Below are positions 33,532 through 44,539 of a stretch of 60,000 bases of DNA, piece by piece. Within the stretch, counting starts at the first letter, position 1. Each line of letters starts with the position of its first letter. The DNA is from Symbiodinium natans (taxonomy: Eukaryota > Sar > Dinophyceae > Suessiales > Symbiodiniaceae): positions 62,501 through 122,500 of the forward strand of contig CAJNDS010002768.1 in assembly GCA_905221605.1 (NCBI GenBank), read 5' to 3'. Made by a program: the position numbers and the translations under genes. The notes under the pieces were generated by a model. That model did no database searches, was not told where the DNA came from, and saw only the letters and a list, made by a program, of their open reading frames with translations.

Positions 33532-33632
33532 GGCGGAGTCCTACAAGTGGCAGTTTTCGGGTTTATCTGCTGCAGTCGCGGAAGCCCGGAAACAAAACAC
33601 CTTGTCAGTCAACAACATCTTACTTCTCCAAT
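33532..33632 (+). CDS. Candidate terminal exon with an array-derived acceptor
   Basis: Directly after TTTAG| of a TTTAGGG array: AESYKWQFSGLSAAVAEARK ... NTLSVNNILLLQ then TAA. Foldback elements begin 16 bp later. Protein unknown. Confidence 0.4.
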
Positions 33633-33647
33633 AACCCAAAAAAAGGT

Positions 33648-33753
33648 TGAACTTTAAGATTCCTACTACATAAGGAAACCCAGAAAGTGTAAAGTTCAAA
33701 TTGAACTTTAAGATTCCTACTACATAAGGAAACCCAAAAGTGTAAAGTTCAAC
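33648..33753. mobile_element. Two tandem foldback elements, family G
   Basis: Each 52-bp copy starts TTGAACTTTAAGATTCC and ends GTGTAAAGTTCAA, perfect 10-bp inverted ends, with one or two differences between copies. Confidence 0.8.
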
Positions 33754-33996
33754 TAAAGGCGAAGTAAGACATTAAGCATTCTCATCTCTAGGTCCTTTGG
33801 AATGATACGCCCCACACCTCCTGCACCCTTGAAACTGTCCAATGTTCGGGGTTTAGGGTTTAGACTGGGTAAACCCTGAACTAAACCCTTAACCCTTAAC
33901 CCTAAACCCTAAACCCTAAACCCTAAACCCTAGACCCTAGACCCTAGACCCTCGACCCTAGACCCTAAACGACCACGCCACGTATTGACGGCTCAC

Positions 33997-34029
33997 CTGT
34001 AAGGCACGATCGGCATCTTCGAACTGCAC
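33997..34029 (-). CDS. Short internal exon
   Basis: 33 bp, textbook signals: GCCCCCGGCAG|G and CAG|GTGAGC, phase 0. VQFEDADRALQ resembles the end of an RRM RNP1 strand-helix (VxFxDxxxA), but it is too short to assign. Confidence 0.55.
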
Positions 34030-34577
34030 CTGCCGGGGGCGGCTTGGTTGCGGCTTTTAGGGTGTAGGTTTAAGGTTTAGGGTTTAGGGTTTAGGGATTA
34101 TGGGTTTAGGCTTCAAGGGCTTAGGGGTTTAGGGTTAGGGGTTTAGGGGTTTGGAAAAGGGTTTAGGCTTAGGTTCTGGTGGAATTTGGTGGCTTTGGGG
34201 CTTAGGGGTTTAGGCCTTCTATGAGGCCTGGGCATTTTGGGGTCGAGGCTTCACGAGGAGTTGCTATTCTTTTGGCATATTGAGGTCTAGGGACCGAATG
34301 ACCGTCAATTATAGGGTTCTTAAGGGAGGGGGGTTCATGGGGTGTAGGTACCTATAGAACCTTGGGACGCTTGTGGAGGCTCAGGGAGTGGTGGGGCGTA
34401 CTATGGAACCTTGGGTTACCTACCCCCCTTGAAGCCCGCCCTCCCTTAAGAACCCAGAAAAGCGGATTCCATGAGGACCCGGGAAGAAGAACGCGTGTTG
34501 ACATGCCTCTTTACCTAGGTTTTCCTGGCCAAACCTTCTTGAAACCAAGTCCCAAATCCTAAGCCCTAACTCCCGGC

Positions 34578-34662
34578 CCTTGATGCACCAGAGCGTATGA
34601 GCGCTTCGACGCTTCGTCGGCCAGTATGGCAGAGGAGACGTAGCCAGGGCCTCAGGTCTACT
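34578..34662 (-). CDS. Candidate internal exon
   Basis: After GTAGACCTGAG|G: PGYVSSAILADEASKRSYAL then VHQGPG, 17 of 26 codons GC-ending. Confidence 0.4.
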
Positions 34663-35527
34663 TCGAAGTGGCCATAGTTTCTGAAACCCCAGACCCTAAA
34701 CCCCAGATCCTAAACCCTAAACCCTAAACCCTAAACCCCTAAACCCTGAACCCTAAACCCTGAGCCCTAAACCATGGGTTTAGGGCTTAGTGAGTCTTGT
34801 GGACTCAAGTTGGGCGATCTAGGCTTTTAAAAGGGTCCATGCAGCCGCCTAGCGCAGTGTGCACAGACATCAAGTTCAGCTATGAAACCCCTGAACTGTG
34901 ACCCCTAAACCCTAAACCCTAAACCCTAAACCCTAAACCCTAAACCCTAAACCCTAAACCCTAAACCCTAATCCCTAAACCCTAAACCCTAAACCCTAAA
35001 CCCTAACCCTAAACCCTAAACCCTAAACCCTAAACCCTAAACCCTAAACCCTAAACCGTCCAAACCCTAAGCCCTCTCATGCCCAGAACCTCCGAGGCCC
35101 CTAACCCCTCGAAGCCCGCGGGGCGGACTTCGGGGCTCAATCCCCTAAAAATGGGCCCATGCCCCCTCACAGGGTTTGGGGTTTAGGGTTTAGGGTTTAG
35201 GGTTTAGGGTTTAGGGTTTAGGGTGTAGGGTGTAGGGTGTAGGGTTTAGGGGTTTAGGGTTTAGGGTTTAGGGGTTTAGGGGTTTAGGGGTTTAGGGTCC
35301 CTAAACCCTAACCCTAAACCCAAATGACCACAGGTGTGGATGGATAGGATGGGTTGGCGGGATCAGGGTTCAGGATTTAGGGGTTTGGGACGCTTAGGGT
35401 TTAGGGCTTGGGAAAGTTCAAGGGTTTGGGATCGGATTTTTTGGGGTTTAAGGCTTAGAGTTCAAGGGTTTGGGATGTTTGGGGTGTAGGGCTTAGGAAA
35501 GTTCAGGGTTGAGGTGCAGTAATTAGC

Positions 35528-35633
35528 CCATGCACTGGATGAGCCATAAGCTTCCCACAGGCTGAGAAGAGGATGTGGATCTCCCGAACCGTGGCATCAT
35601 CGGAGATGCCACAAACCTCAGACGCAGCAAAGG
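35528..35633 (-). CDS. Internal exon
   Basis: 106 bp, acceptor CCGTAACCAG|C, possible GC donor (ATGG|GCTAAT). Reads AASEVCGISDDATVREIHIL then FSACGKLMAHPVHGL. A further open island just upstream (35745-35640, ISDIRQNVAASYADELL) may be another exon. An HGPVHGLLR echo occurs near 35950. Protein unknown. Confidence 0.5.
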
Positions 35634-35793
35634 CTGGTTACGGTTTAGGTTTAGCAACTCATCGGCATACGAGGCCGCAACATTTTGACGGATGTCAGAA
35701 ATGCAGCGCGTGACACCATGTGGTGAAGAAAAGGGGGCATCACCAAATAACCCTAAACCCTAAACCCTAAACCCTAAACCCTAAACCCTGAAC

Positions 35794-35864
35794 CCGATGC
35801 CATGGTGTCGTAAGGCCCCCGGCGGAGAGGTAGTGGAGCTCCGCGAATGAGAAGCAGGAAGCAC
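35794..35864 (-). CDS. Internal exon
   Basis: 71 bp, acceptor GTCTTTGACAG|G, donor G|GTTCAG: SCFSFAELHYLSAGGLTTPW. Probably the same gene as 35528-35633. Confidence 0.45.
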
Positions 35865-36275
35865 CTGTCAAAGACATACTCGCCCTAAACCCTAAACCCT
35901 AAACCCTAACCCCTAAACCCTAAACCCTAAACCCTGAGGAGCCCATGCACTGGCCCATGCACCTGCGAATGATTCGGAAACGAGGAAGCGAAAGCTATTT
36001 ACATATCTCAATGGGCCACCCGGGACCCCTAAGCCCTAAGCCCTAAACACCCTAATCCTAATCTGAAACCCGAAACCCTAAACCCTAAACCCTCAAGACA
36101 AAAAAAATAGTGTATGTGATGTCATGGTGAGTTTTCCGAGTTGCTTGTCTAAACAGCTGATAAGCCGAGATTAAGCAAATTAACCCAAAGGTAAGGCCGG
36201 CAAAAAGCCCCAAAAGCTTCGGCACCAAATTCTGCACACACGTAAAACTTTCGGTCACTTTCGGTCGAAGTAACT

Positions 36276-36354
36276 AACAGTCCTTAAAAGGGAGTCTAAT
36301 TTAGGGGGCACTATAATCACTGTTAAGGACTGTTTGTGTAAGGGGGAACATCCC
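36276..36354. mobile_element. Foldback element, family B
   Basis: TAACTAACAGTCCTTAA at the left; TTAAGGACTGTTTGTGTAAG and GGGGAACATCCCA at the right. Confidence 0.65.
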
Positions 36355-36719
36355 AACCCTAGGCTCTCAACCCTTGATCCAAGAACTCAGGCTTTGCAGG
36401 CTCTCCGGCCTTCCTGCGATCGCTCCCGCGGCGAAGCAACCATATTGGCCTTTGACAAAGGGGGCGGTTTGGGCTTAGGGTTTAGGGTTTAGGGTTTAGG
36501 GTTTAGGGTTTAGGGTTTAGGGTTTAGGGTTTGGGGTTTTGGGTTTTGGGGTTTAGGGTTTAGGGTTTGGGGTTTCAGGGTTTCAGGGTTTAGGGTTTCG
36601 GGTTTAGGTTTAGGGCTCCGACTTTTGGCTTTAGAGCTTGGGGTGTGGGTTTGAGGTTTATGGTTTGGGGTGTGGGGTGCGGGGTTGGCATGAAGGTTCG
36701 TAGCCGGTTTAGGGTTTAG

Positions 36720-37080
36720 GGTTTAGGGCTTAGTGTTCAGAATTTAGGGTATAACAAGACAAGCTATAAGCAATACTGATTACAGCCCTAGTGATCACTA
36801 CCCGTGAACCTGAAAGCAGGGGCAAAGGGTCAGCGACACGGGTCTGTGATCTGTATATATGGGAGGTTCTGTAAATTGTGATGCCTTTGGGGTTCCGATT
36901 GCAATCGGAGCCTTCTCACATAGAGTGTAGTCCAAGCCCTAAGCCCTAAAAGGGCCCTATGAAAGGGTTCAGTTCAGGGCCCTGTCACAGGGTGGGCGAA
37001 GGTCGATGTTGGGGCACTGTCAAGGTGTAGGGCTTTTCGAGCCTTAGCTGCCTCCGCCCCCTAGCTGCGGTGGAGGTTTG
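36720..37080. other. Stretch without supported gene
   Basis: Array-poor. Contains a perfect palindrome CCGATTGCAATCGG near 36895 and short GGGCCCT repeats near 36960-36990. No convincing exon seen. Confidence 0.5.
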
Positions 37081-37244
37081 AGGTTTTAGGGTTTAGGGCT
37101 TAGGGTTTAGGGTTTAAGGTTTGGGGTTTAGGCAGGGTTTATGGATTGCGAAACCCCGAGTTTGGAACCCTCAACCCTCCCTAGCAGAACAGCCTGCAGA
37201 CGGCGCCCCGAAACACCAAACCCGAACCCCGAGCCGATCTAAGG

Positions 37245-37320
37245 GTAGTTACATGGTCCCTCAGTATGGGCCGCTAAAAGGGTTTAGGGTTTAGGGTTAA
37301 GGGTACCCCTTCTATCCCTC
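37245..37320. mobile_element. Family A element interrupted by telomere-like units
   Basis: GGTAGTTACATGGTCCCTC...GCTAAAAG as in other copies, then GGGTTTAGGGTTTAGGG inserted before GGTACCCCTT; the right half is replaced by CCCTAAA units. Confidence 0.7.
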
Positions 37321-37411
37321 AAACCCTAAACCCTAACCCTAAACCCTAATCCTAAACCCTAAGGCCCTGAAAGCCGAGCCACGTACCGCCTGTCAGGGAA
37401 ACTTGCCGTCC

Positions 37412-37474
37412 ACGCCGGTCACGCCCAAGCTTTGCATGTAGCTTCGCAAGCTTGCTCTTTCAGCGTATGCACGT
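37412..37474 (-). CDS. Candidate exon
   Basis: ASLRSYMQSLGVTGVDGKF after GCTGAAAG|, 16 of 20 codons GC-ending; possible GTTTCC donor. A second open frame overlaps. Confidence 0.35.
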
Positions 37475-38072
37475 ACCGTACGCCCTCAACCTTAAAACCC
37501 CAAATCCTAAACCCCAAACCCTGAACCCTGAACGCTGAACACCCAAACCCTTTCGGGTTTGGGGTTTAGTCAGGGCTGGAGGGTGCAAGGTTGCAGAATT
37601 CTAGGCGAAAGGGTCTGGGTCCAGCAGTCTCTTGCATGTGACGCTCCTGTGCCAAGGCTTCTTACGGCTTAGGCTCTTGGGCAAAAGCCTAAAACCTAAA
37701 CCCTAAACCCTAAACCCAAAACCCAATACCCTAAACCCTAAACCCGAAACCCTACATAAACCCTAAACCCTAAATCCAGATCAAAATCCTAAGGCCTAAA
37801 CATGAACACCACACTAGAAACACGGATCGCAGCTCCAGAGCCAGCGGCGAGAAGCAGCGTGGCCAGGCCAAGAGTTGGGGGGGCGAGGAGGGGAGGTTTA
37901 GGGTTTCGGGTTTAGGGTTTCGGGTGTCGGGCTTGGGGCTGAGGGTTGTTTGGGGTTTCGGGTTCATTCTCGTTTTGATGACGAAACTAGAGTCACACAG
38001 TTTATGTGGGTTCCAATCACGATGAGAATGCTGACACACAATGATACCTTGCACTAAACTTAACCTACTACC

Positions 38073-38152
38073 GATGATGAGCGGACCAGCTCTGGAGTAC
38101 ATAAGGGGCAGCCCAGTTTGAGCAAATGACGTCATGACCACGGCGGCTTCGA
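38073..38152 (-). CDS. Internal exon
   Basis: Acceptor CAACTGTTCGAAG|C, donor CG|GTAGTA: VVMTSFAQTGLPLMYSRAGP then LII; hydrophobic. The frame continues open into the presumed intron. Confidence 0.45.
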
Positions 38153-38866
38153 ACAGTTGCAGCTACTGGCGATGATGGTCCCTAAACCCTAAACCCTAAA
38201 CCCTAAATCCTAAACCCTAAACCCTAAACCCTAAACCCTAAACCCTAAACCCTAACCCTAAACCGTGCTGATGGACCTAAACCCGCCCTAAGCCACACAG
38301 CGGTAGAAGTATCTGGCTTCCGCAACAGACCTCATCCCCCCAAACTTCCAGCCTAAATGCCAAACCCGGCAAGGCAGCAGCCCTACTACGAACTTGGCAA
38401 GCACAGAACCGTACACCGTGAACCCTAAACCCTAAACCCTAAACCCTAAACCCTAAACCCTAAACCCTAAACCCTAAACCCTAAACCAAGTAGGTTCGTC
38501 TGCTCACCTCTCTTGTGCGCCGCAGGATTCAAGGGTTTAGGGTTTAGGGTTTAACCCCAAGGCTCGGTCTCCACATAGCCCTAAACCCTAAACCCTACAG
38601 CCCCATAAGCCTAAACCCAAAACCCTAAACCCTCGTCCTAATGCCTGTACCATGCAAACCTGCTCGTGTTACAGCAAGCTTCAACTCCCAAACTTTAGAC
38701 CTTTAAGCCCTCAAGCCCCTAAGCACCCTAAACCCCAAACCCTGAAACCCTAAACCCTAGCCCTAAACCCTAAATCCTAAACCCTAAACCTTCAAACCCT
38801 AAACCCTAGCCCTAAACCCTAAACGCCCTCAAGCGCCCTAAACCCGAAAACCCGGGGAGGAGGCAC

Positions 38867-38905
38867 CTCGTGGTTCTTTGCGCTTCTACAGGCATCCAGC
38901 GCTGC
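38867..38905 (-). CDS. Short candidate exon
   Basis: 39 bp: GGGGAG|G ... GAG|GTGCCT, AALDACRSAKNHE. On plus, GCGCTTCTACAG| would give a 23-bp exon (IQRCLPN). Confidence 0.35.
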
Positions 38906-39457
38906 CTCCCCAATGGGTTTAGGGTTTAGGGTTTAGGGTTTAGGGTTTAGGGTTTAGGGTTAGAACCCTACACCATTTTTGTAGCAGGTTTCGGGCCCTT
39001 CCCAACAGTTAACGTTTCTCCCTGGCTAAGGCCGAAGCCCTCAACATCCCATCTCCCTACACGAACCCAAAGGGTTTAGGTTTTAGGGCTTAGGGGTTTA
39101 AGGGGTCAGGGTTTGGGGTTTTGGTTAGGGGTTTGGGGTTTAAGGTTTGGGGTTTGGGGTTGACACGGACTTGGAGTCAATCTGTTGATGTTGCAATCAG
39201 CACCTGATTCAGGGTTTGGGTTTTATTTTGGATTTGGAGAACCTTGCCCCAAAATCTTGCTGGCCAAGCAGAAGCTGATCCCACATAGTTCGGTTCAAAG
39301 GTGTGTGGGCAGACTGAACTACACCGTCAACTCGACTCTAACTCCTAACCGTATAGAGTTGGATGGGGGATTCAGTTCAGGGTTTAGGGTTTAGGGTTTA
39401 GGGTTTAGGGTTTAGGGTTTAGGGTTTAGGGTTTAGGGTTTAAGGTTTAGGGTTTAG

Positions 39458-39541
39458 GGTTTAGAGTTGGATGCCATGTATCACACTGCGCTGCTGCATG
39501 GCTTCCAACTTGCTCAACTCATTTCCGGTCTCAACTTTGTA
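39458..39541 (+). CDS. Candidate exon, strand uncertain
   Basis: After a TTTAG array end: LDAMYHTALLHGFQLAQLI then SGLNF|GTAGCA. Minus alternative ETGNELSKLEAMQQRSVI is equally plausible. Confidence 0.35.
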
Positions 39542-39555
39542 GCATCACCGATGAG

Positions 39556-39655
39556 GCCTGTTCCAATCTTCGCTGTTTTGTATAAACCCTAAACCCTAAA
39601 CCCTAAACCCTAAAGCCTAAGCCTGCTCCAATCTTCGCTGCTGTGTATGCAGAGA
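39556..39655. repeat. Array flanked by a 28-bp direct repeat
   Basis: GCCTGTTCCAATCTTCGCTG..GTAT at 39557 recurs as GCCTGCTCCAATCTTCGCTG..GTAT at 39623. Between the two lie only CCCTAAA units (39585-39622). Confidence 0.8.
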
Positions 39656-39827
39656 TGTGCTTGGTCTGTTGAGGGATTTCTTCGCGCGGAAGGAGGCCTG
39701 CAATACGGATGGCTGGATGGCCGCCCCATTGACCGCAAATGGTCCCTTTTTGGTCTGCATAATTACGGGGTTTAGGGGTTTTAGGGCTCAGAAAAACATG
39801 ATGTGAGGTTGACCGATGGCCCAACAC

Positions 39828-39966
39828 AACACTCACAACACTCACAACACTCACAACACTCACAACACTCACAACACTCACAACACCCACAACACCCACA
39901 ACACTCACAACACTCACAACACTCACAACACTCACAACACTCACAACACTCACAACACTCACAACC
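39828..39966 (+). repeat. ACTCACAAC minisatellite
   Basis: About 15 units of the 9-mer ACTCACAAC, two with CACCCACAA. ORFs in all frames (THN, QHS, SVV and similar) are by-products. Confidence 0.97.
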
Positions 39967-40189
39967 CCCCCGCCCCCCCCTCCACCGAAGCAAAGTGAAA
40001 CTAACATGAGCCCAAATGCAGACACAACCATGGCCCAGGGGGGCGAAGCATGAAGGGGGTGTGCCTTCCCCGCCCCCCCCCCTCCTGCTCAGACACAAGA
40101 AAGAGCGACCTCGCAGGTTCCAGCTACGCGCCAGCCATTGAAGGCTGGCAACAGGTGGTGACCTCATCGTCAGGCAAAGGAGCTAATAG

Positions 40190-40980
40190 GAGTTGATTGA
40201 AGACATTGCGGATTCATTTGTACTGGAACATGCAGTTCAATGTTTTTGGAGTGTGTTTGCGATGTAGGGTTTGGGGCGTACCCTGATAAAACCCCCTTAG
40301 CCTAGTACTGCTTTAAATTCTAATCCGACACAGCACATAGGCAGAGGAGCATCCTAAGGAGCCATGTTTAGCTATTTTGTTTTAATGTTTTCTTTGTTCG
40401 TCTTTGTGTGTGTTTTTTTTTTTTTGTGGGGGGGGGGGAGTGCTCCAAGGGCATGGGGGTGGGCCGACGTAGGGCGTTTGGCTCTGGCCTAAGGGCTTCG
40501 GGTGTAGGGCTTTCGGGCCAGAGCTACACACAGCAAGGCCCCAAGAACCCTCAGTGGAGCCTCACTACAAGGGGCCTGGTGGGGCTGGGCTGTGCTCCGG
40601 CAACTCGCCGGAATCAACGAAAATCGACACTGCAACCCTAAATTAAATCTTAGAAGTCCAGATTTTTGAATTATCAAGCCTTCCATCCTAAGTCCTAAGC
40701 CCCTGAGCCCTAGACCCTAAACCTCCCAAACCTGCTAAACCCTCTCAACCCTGAACCCTAAACCTTCCTGCGCATATAACCTAACACCCTGAGCCACACA
40801 CTGGCCCTCTAAGAGCTCCTTGCTTGTTGGAACGTTGAAACGAAATTTTATTTAGGGGTTTTTAGCTGAGCTTAGGGTTTGGGGTTTAGGACTTAGCAGA
40901 GATTAGGATGTGTTCGGAGGAGTATTTTGATGGTTGCAATGGGGGTTTAGGGCTCAAGCCCTCTACAACCGTAAGCCCCC
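40190..40980. other. Array-poor stretch without supported gene
   Basis: Includes a poly-T/poly-G junction at 40412-40438 and the ORF MGVGRRRAFGSGLRAS, judged non-coding. Nothing else recognised. Confidence 0.4.
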
Positions 40981-41069
40981 AAAGCCCTAAACCCCAAACC
41001 CCAACCCTACGGAATTGGGGAACCCTAAACCCTAAACCCTAAACCTCAAACCCCAAAACCCAAAACCCT

Positions 41070-41178
41070 AAGCCTAAACCCCAAACCCCAAACCCCAAAC
41101 CCCAAACCCCAAACCCCAAACGCCAAACCCCAAACCCCAAACCCCAAACCCCAAACCCCAAACCCCAAACCCCAAACC
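41070..41178 (+). repeat. CCCCAAA variant array
   Basis: About 15 near-perfect CCCCAAA units, followed by CCCTAAA. Confidence 0.95.
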
Positions 41179-41221
41179 CTAAACCCTAAACCCTAAACCC
41201 TAAACCCTAAACCCTGAACCC

Positions 41222-41314
41222 CAAGCTGAGGCTTCGCGCTGCAGCGGTGTGCTGTGTGGTTGTCCACTCGGTCGCCTTGGCTTTGAGGGCTCCCCCGAAC
41301 CAAACACTGATGTC
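41222..41314 (-). CDS. Candidate internal exon
   Basis: Acceptor TCTCGACATCAG|T, donor G|GTTCAG. All three frames are open; best codon use gives VWFGGALKAKATEWTTTQHT. Frame uncertain. Confidence 0.4.
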
Positions 41315-41436
41315 GAGACTAGGGGGTTTAGGGTTTAGGGTTTAGGGTTTAGGGCTTAGGGTTCAGGGCTTTGGGGTTTTCAAAGATCAGGGGTCCTGTT
41401 GTTCATGTTGTGCGTCCTTACATGGTGGGGCTGCCA

Positions 41437-41535
41437 ACAGTGTACACTTTCAGCTCTATAGGGTTTAGGGTTTAGGGTTTAGGGTTTAGGGTTGAGGGTG
41501 ATTAAAGTATCCCAAAAAGTGTAAAGCGTACTCAT
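41437..41535. mobile_element. Family G element interrupted by an array
   Basis: GTGTACACTTTCAGCTCTATAGGG, then four TTTAGGG units, then TATCCCAAAAAGTGTAAAGCG. The 59931 copy has only GACTATAG at this point. Confidence 0.75.
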
Positions 41536-41864
41536 TCAGCTACCACGTCTCGGGAATGCCCAGTCGTGAAGGCTAGCTTACGCGTCCAGCTACCCTAAAC
41601 CCAAACCCTATAAACCCAAAACCCTAAACCCCAAACCCTATAGACCCTACACCCTCAACCCAAACCCTATAAACCCTTAACAGCAGTATCTGCAAACCCT
41701 CGGGTCAGGTTTTGGGCTCTGGGGGAGGCATCCTGACTTCAGCAGCTCTAGACATCCTATCTCCAATCCCTAACAGCCCTAACACCCCCCAACTCATATC
41801 CTAAACCCTAAACCCTAAACCCTAAACCCTAAACCCTAAACCCTAAACCCTAAACCCTAAACAC

Positions 41865-41944
41865 GACGCCCGAGGAGGCTGCACTTCGAGCCACAGCAAG
41901 GGCAGATTGCGGAGCAGCCCTTGATCAAGTTCCAGACCTCGCTG
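41865..41944 (-). CDS. Internal exon with Cys-rich zinc-binding-like motif
   Basis: 80 bp, acceptor CGATGCAAG|C, donor C|GTGTTTAG. Reads SEVWNLIKGCSAICPCCGSK then CSLLGR; 27 of 33 codons in the island end in G/C. C-x3-CPCCGSKC resembles a zinc ribbon/knuckle. The partner His/Cys residues would be in the next exon, which I did not find. Family not assigned. Confidence 0.6.
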
Positions 41945-42298
41945 CTTGCATCGGAGTTGAAGTTGGGTTTAGGGTTTAGGGTTTAGGGTTTAGGGTTTAG
42001 GGTTTAGGGTTTAGGGTTTAGGGTTTAGGGTTTAGGGTTTAGGGTTTAGGGTTTAGGGTTTAGGGTTTAGGGTTTAGGGTTTAGGGTTTAGGGTTTAGGG
42101 TCCGCCGACCCTGGCGGCGTGTTGGATGGGAAAAGGAGGTGAAAACCTCCCTCTTTCCCTCCTTACCCCCCCAAAACGCGGGGGGGGGGGGTAGGGGGGG
42201 GTACCCGGGCAGCTTTTCCATGGAGGGCCAGGCCACCCACACCGCATAAACTCACGGACCATAGGCGGTTTCGCACAGGAATAAAACCCAGCAGGCCC

Positions 42299-42302
42299 CC
42301 CC

Positions 42303-42340
<38 letters not shown>

Positions 42341-42369
42341 TGCCCCCCCTCCCCCCCCCTCCCCCCCAA
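42299..42369 (+). repeat. Poly-C tract
   Basis: About 65 C with rare T/G. A 42179-42200 poly-G run lies 100 bp upstream. Confidence 0.97.
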
Positions 42370-42579
42370 CGTCTCACAGAGGCCCAAGCAAATCAACTTT
42401 TGGCATCCTTTGAGCTGACGAGCGCGTTTAAACCTTTCAACTATGCTCCAGCGGGGTCGGCGTCTTGAGCCGGAGGCTCTTAAATTTTAGGGTTTAGGGT
42501 TTAGGGTTTGCTGTGATAGGGCGTAGATGCTGTGAAGGTTAGGTTTCGGAACAAGCTCGAAAGCTTCGTGAGGTGCGAA

Positions 42580-42690
42580 AAGCAGCATTGGCCCGATTGT
42601 GGAGGGCCATCTAACACTTTTCTCCCACCCCACGCCAAGCAGCATTGGCCCGATTGTGGAAGGCCATCTAACACTTTTCTCCCACCAAGG
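42580..42690. repeat. 50-bp tandem duplication
   Basis: AAGCAGCATTGGCCCGATTG through CACTTTTCTCCCACC occurs twice, about 60 bp apart, with one substitution. It lies inside a 124-codon plus ORF judged unproven. Confidence 0.9.
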
Positions 42691-43172
42691 CGGCAAAGCC
42701 ACCCAAACCTATTCCTTTTAGGGTTTAGGCCTAAACTCAGACAACAGCCTTCTAAACACTTATTCAGTTTCATGACGTTCGTTGGGTCCGAGAGTCAAAG
42801 GAATTGGGGTCGGGAGGCAGTTTCAGGGAGGGTTGCAGCAAGGTCTCAGGCTGCAACAAGGGTAGTGAGGGGCACCAGAGCGGGGGGGTCAGGGGCCACA
42901 GGGTAGGGGCTGCGGCGAGGGGTCCTGGACCGGCCAGGGGGCCAGCCACGCAAGGGGGGGGTAATTACTTTATTATAAGGGACCAGTACTGGTCCCCAAA
43001 AGAACATGTTCCGGTCGACCAAACGGGCGAGCGACTGGGTTGGCTTGCGCCATCGAGGTCAAGGACTTAAGGGCCGCCCCAGGGTTCCCCAAAACCCAAA
43101 ACCCAAAACCCAAAATCCTAAACCCTAAACCTAAACCCTAAACCCCAACCGGATGCTTCGTCCCCTGTGCAG

Positions 43173-43268
43173 GGACAGATTCTCACGAATGCGAGGGCAG
43201 GGGCCGCTATTTTCATGAACCTTAAACCCTGCAAGGAGATGCAGAAAGTTTGGGAACCAACAAAAAGG
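43173..43268 (+). CDS. Internal exon
   Basis: 96 bp, phase 0 at both ends; acceptor CTTCGTCCCCTGTGCAG|G, donor AGG|GTTTAG at the array. GQILTNARAGAAIFMNLKP then CKEMQKVWEPTKR. Ordinary globular composition; unknown. Confidence 0.6.
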
Positions 43269-43617
43269 GTTTAGGGTTTAGGGTTTAGGGATTAGGGTTT
43301 AGAGCTACTCTGGCTGCCAAGTATGCCCTGTAGTGGCATCCGAATATTTCGTGTGAATCTTAAACCCGAAGCGCAGCCGATCTAGCCCTGATTCACCCCC
43401 CCCCACCAAAAAAAACAAACTAAATAATGATAAAACAAAACAACAATGGGAAACAAAACACATGCAATTTCATGCAATAACAGTAGACTAGTAAAACAAA
43501 CCTACAAATCAAGAAAACACAAGTTGACAAGGCCCTAAACCCTAAACCCTAAACCCTAAACCCTGAACCCTAAACCCTGAACCCTACACCCTAAACCCTA
43601 AACCCTAAACCCTAAAC

Positions 43618-43703
43618 TCCACAGCTGCAGGCGCGGCCTGCGTTTGCTGAAGTTGCAGCGCTGCTTCGAGTTTCTGCGCCACCCACGTCTCCACCTTCGC
43701 CTG
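43618..43703 (-). CDS. Internal exon, coiled-coil
   Basis: 86 bp, acceptor TTCGTGTTGCGCGCGGCAG|C, donor GA|GTTTAG: KVETWVAQKLEAALQLQQ then TQAAPAAV. Gln/Ala-rich helix, 20 of 29 codons GC-ending. Confidence 0.6.
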
Positions 43704-43902
43704 CTGCCGCGCGCAACACGAAAGGATGGCTTAGGGTTTAGGGTTTAGGGTTTAGGGTTTAGGGTTTAGGGTTTAGGGTTTAGGGTTTAGGGTTTCGGGT
43801 TTCGGGTTTAGGGCTTCTTCACCGTACTTCTAAGCCCCCGAATCTCGCCAAGTAGGTTATGAGTATACGTATCATTGGGGGCTATAAGTACCCATGAACC
43901 TC

Positions 43903-43978
43903 CTAGCAGTTGAGAGCAGATGTTCCTTGATGAGGGCTGTGAGCGGTTCAGCTACGGATTCCACGTTCATCCGAAACT
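43903..43978 (-). CDS. Internal exon beside a family E element
   Basis: After GCGATTAG|: MNVESVAEPLTALIKEHLL then STA; the GA-type donor (TAG|GAGGTT) coincides with the end of the foldback element at 43850-43902. Unknown. Confidence 0.5.
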
Positions 43979-44119
43979 CTAATCGCCCTAAGCCCTAAGC
44001 CCTGAACCTCCTGTCATATATCCTCTCGAAGAAGCCCTAAACCCTAAACCCTAAACCCTAAACCCGAAACCCTAAACCCTAAACCCGAAGCCCTAAACCC
44101 TAAACCCTAAACCCTAAAC

Positions 44120-44223
44120 CCATCCATCGGAACTCGAAGCCAAAGTCTTTCAGCTTTCGGAGGCGCCTCGCCAAGCAGCGAGGCCAAGTGGAGGCCAAAC
44201 TCATGGGCAAAGTGATTCCCATC
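44120..44223 (-). CDS. Internal exon
   Basis: 104 bp, acceptor GCTCAACCGAG|G, donor GG|GTTTAG: HFAHEFGLHLASLLGEAPP then KAERLWLRVPMDG. Other frames are partly open, but this has the most protein-like pattern. Unknown. Confidence 0.5.
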
Positions 44224-44539
44224 CTCGGTTGAGCGTTTAGGGTTTAGGGACTAGGGTTTAGGGTTAGGTAGGAGGGCTTGTGGCTTCGGATTTCGGGGCG
44301 CAAGGTTTGGGTGAGGGCTTGCTCCATGTGCTGCTGCTGGTGCTCTGGCTGTGCGACTTACACAGGTTGAGGGCTTGGAGTAAGGAGAGGTGTTGGTTTG
44401 TAAGATTGGGTTCTTTAGGGTTTAGGTTTAGGGTTTAGGGTTTAGGGTTTAGGGTTTAGGGTTTAGGGTTTAGGGTTTAGGGTTTAGGGTTTAGGGTTTA
44501 TAAGGTTTAGGGTTTAGGGTTTAGGGTTTAGGGTGCAGG

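Noticed and set aside
39828-39966. CRISPR-like array
   Set aside because: Regular 9-bp units with no spacers; the organism appears eukaryotic.
39603-40167. Minus ORFs with SVV or ECC repeats, plus ORFs with HSQ or THN repeats
   Set aside because: By-products of the ACTCACAAC minisatellite and nearby C/G runs.
42532-42906. 124-codon plus ORF with QHWPDCG repeat
   Set aside because: Spans a tandem duplication, with both strands open; no splice context or protein family supports either strand.
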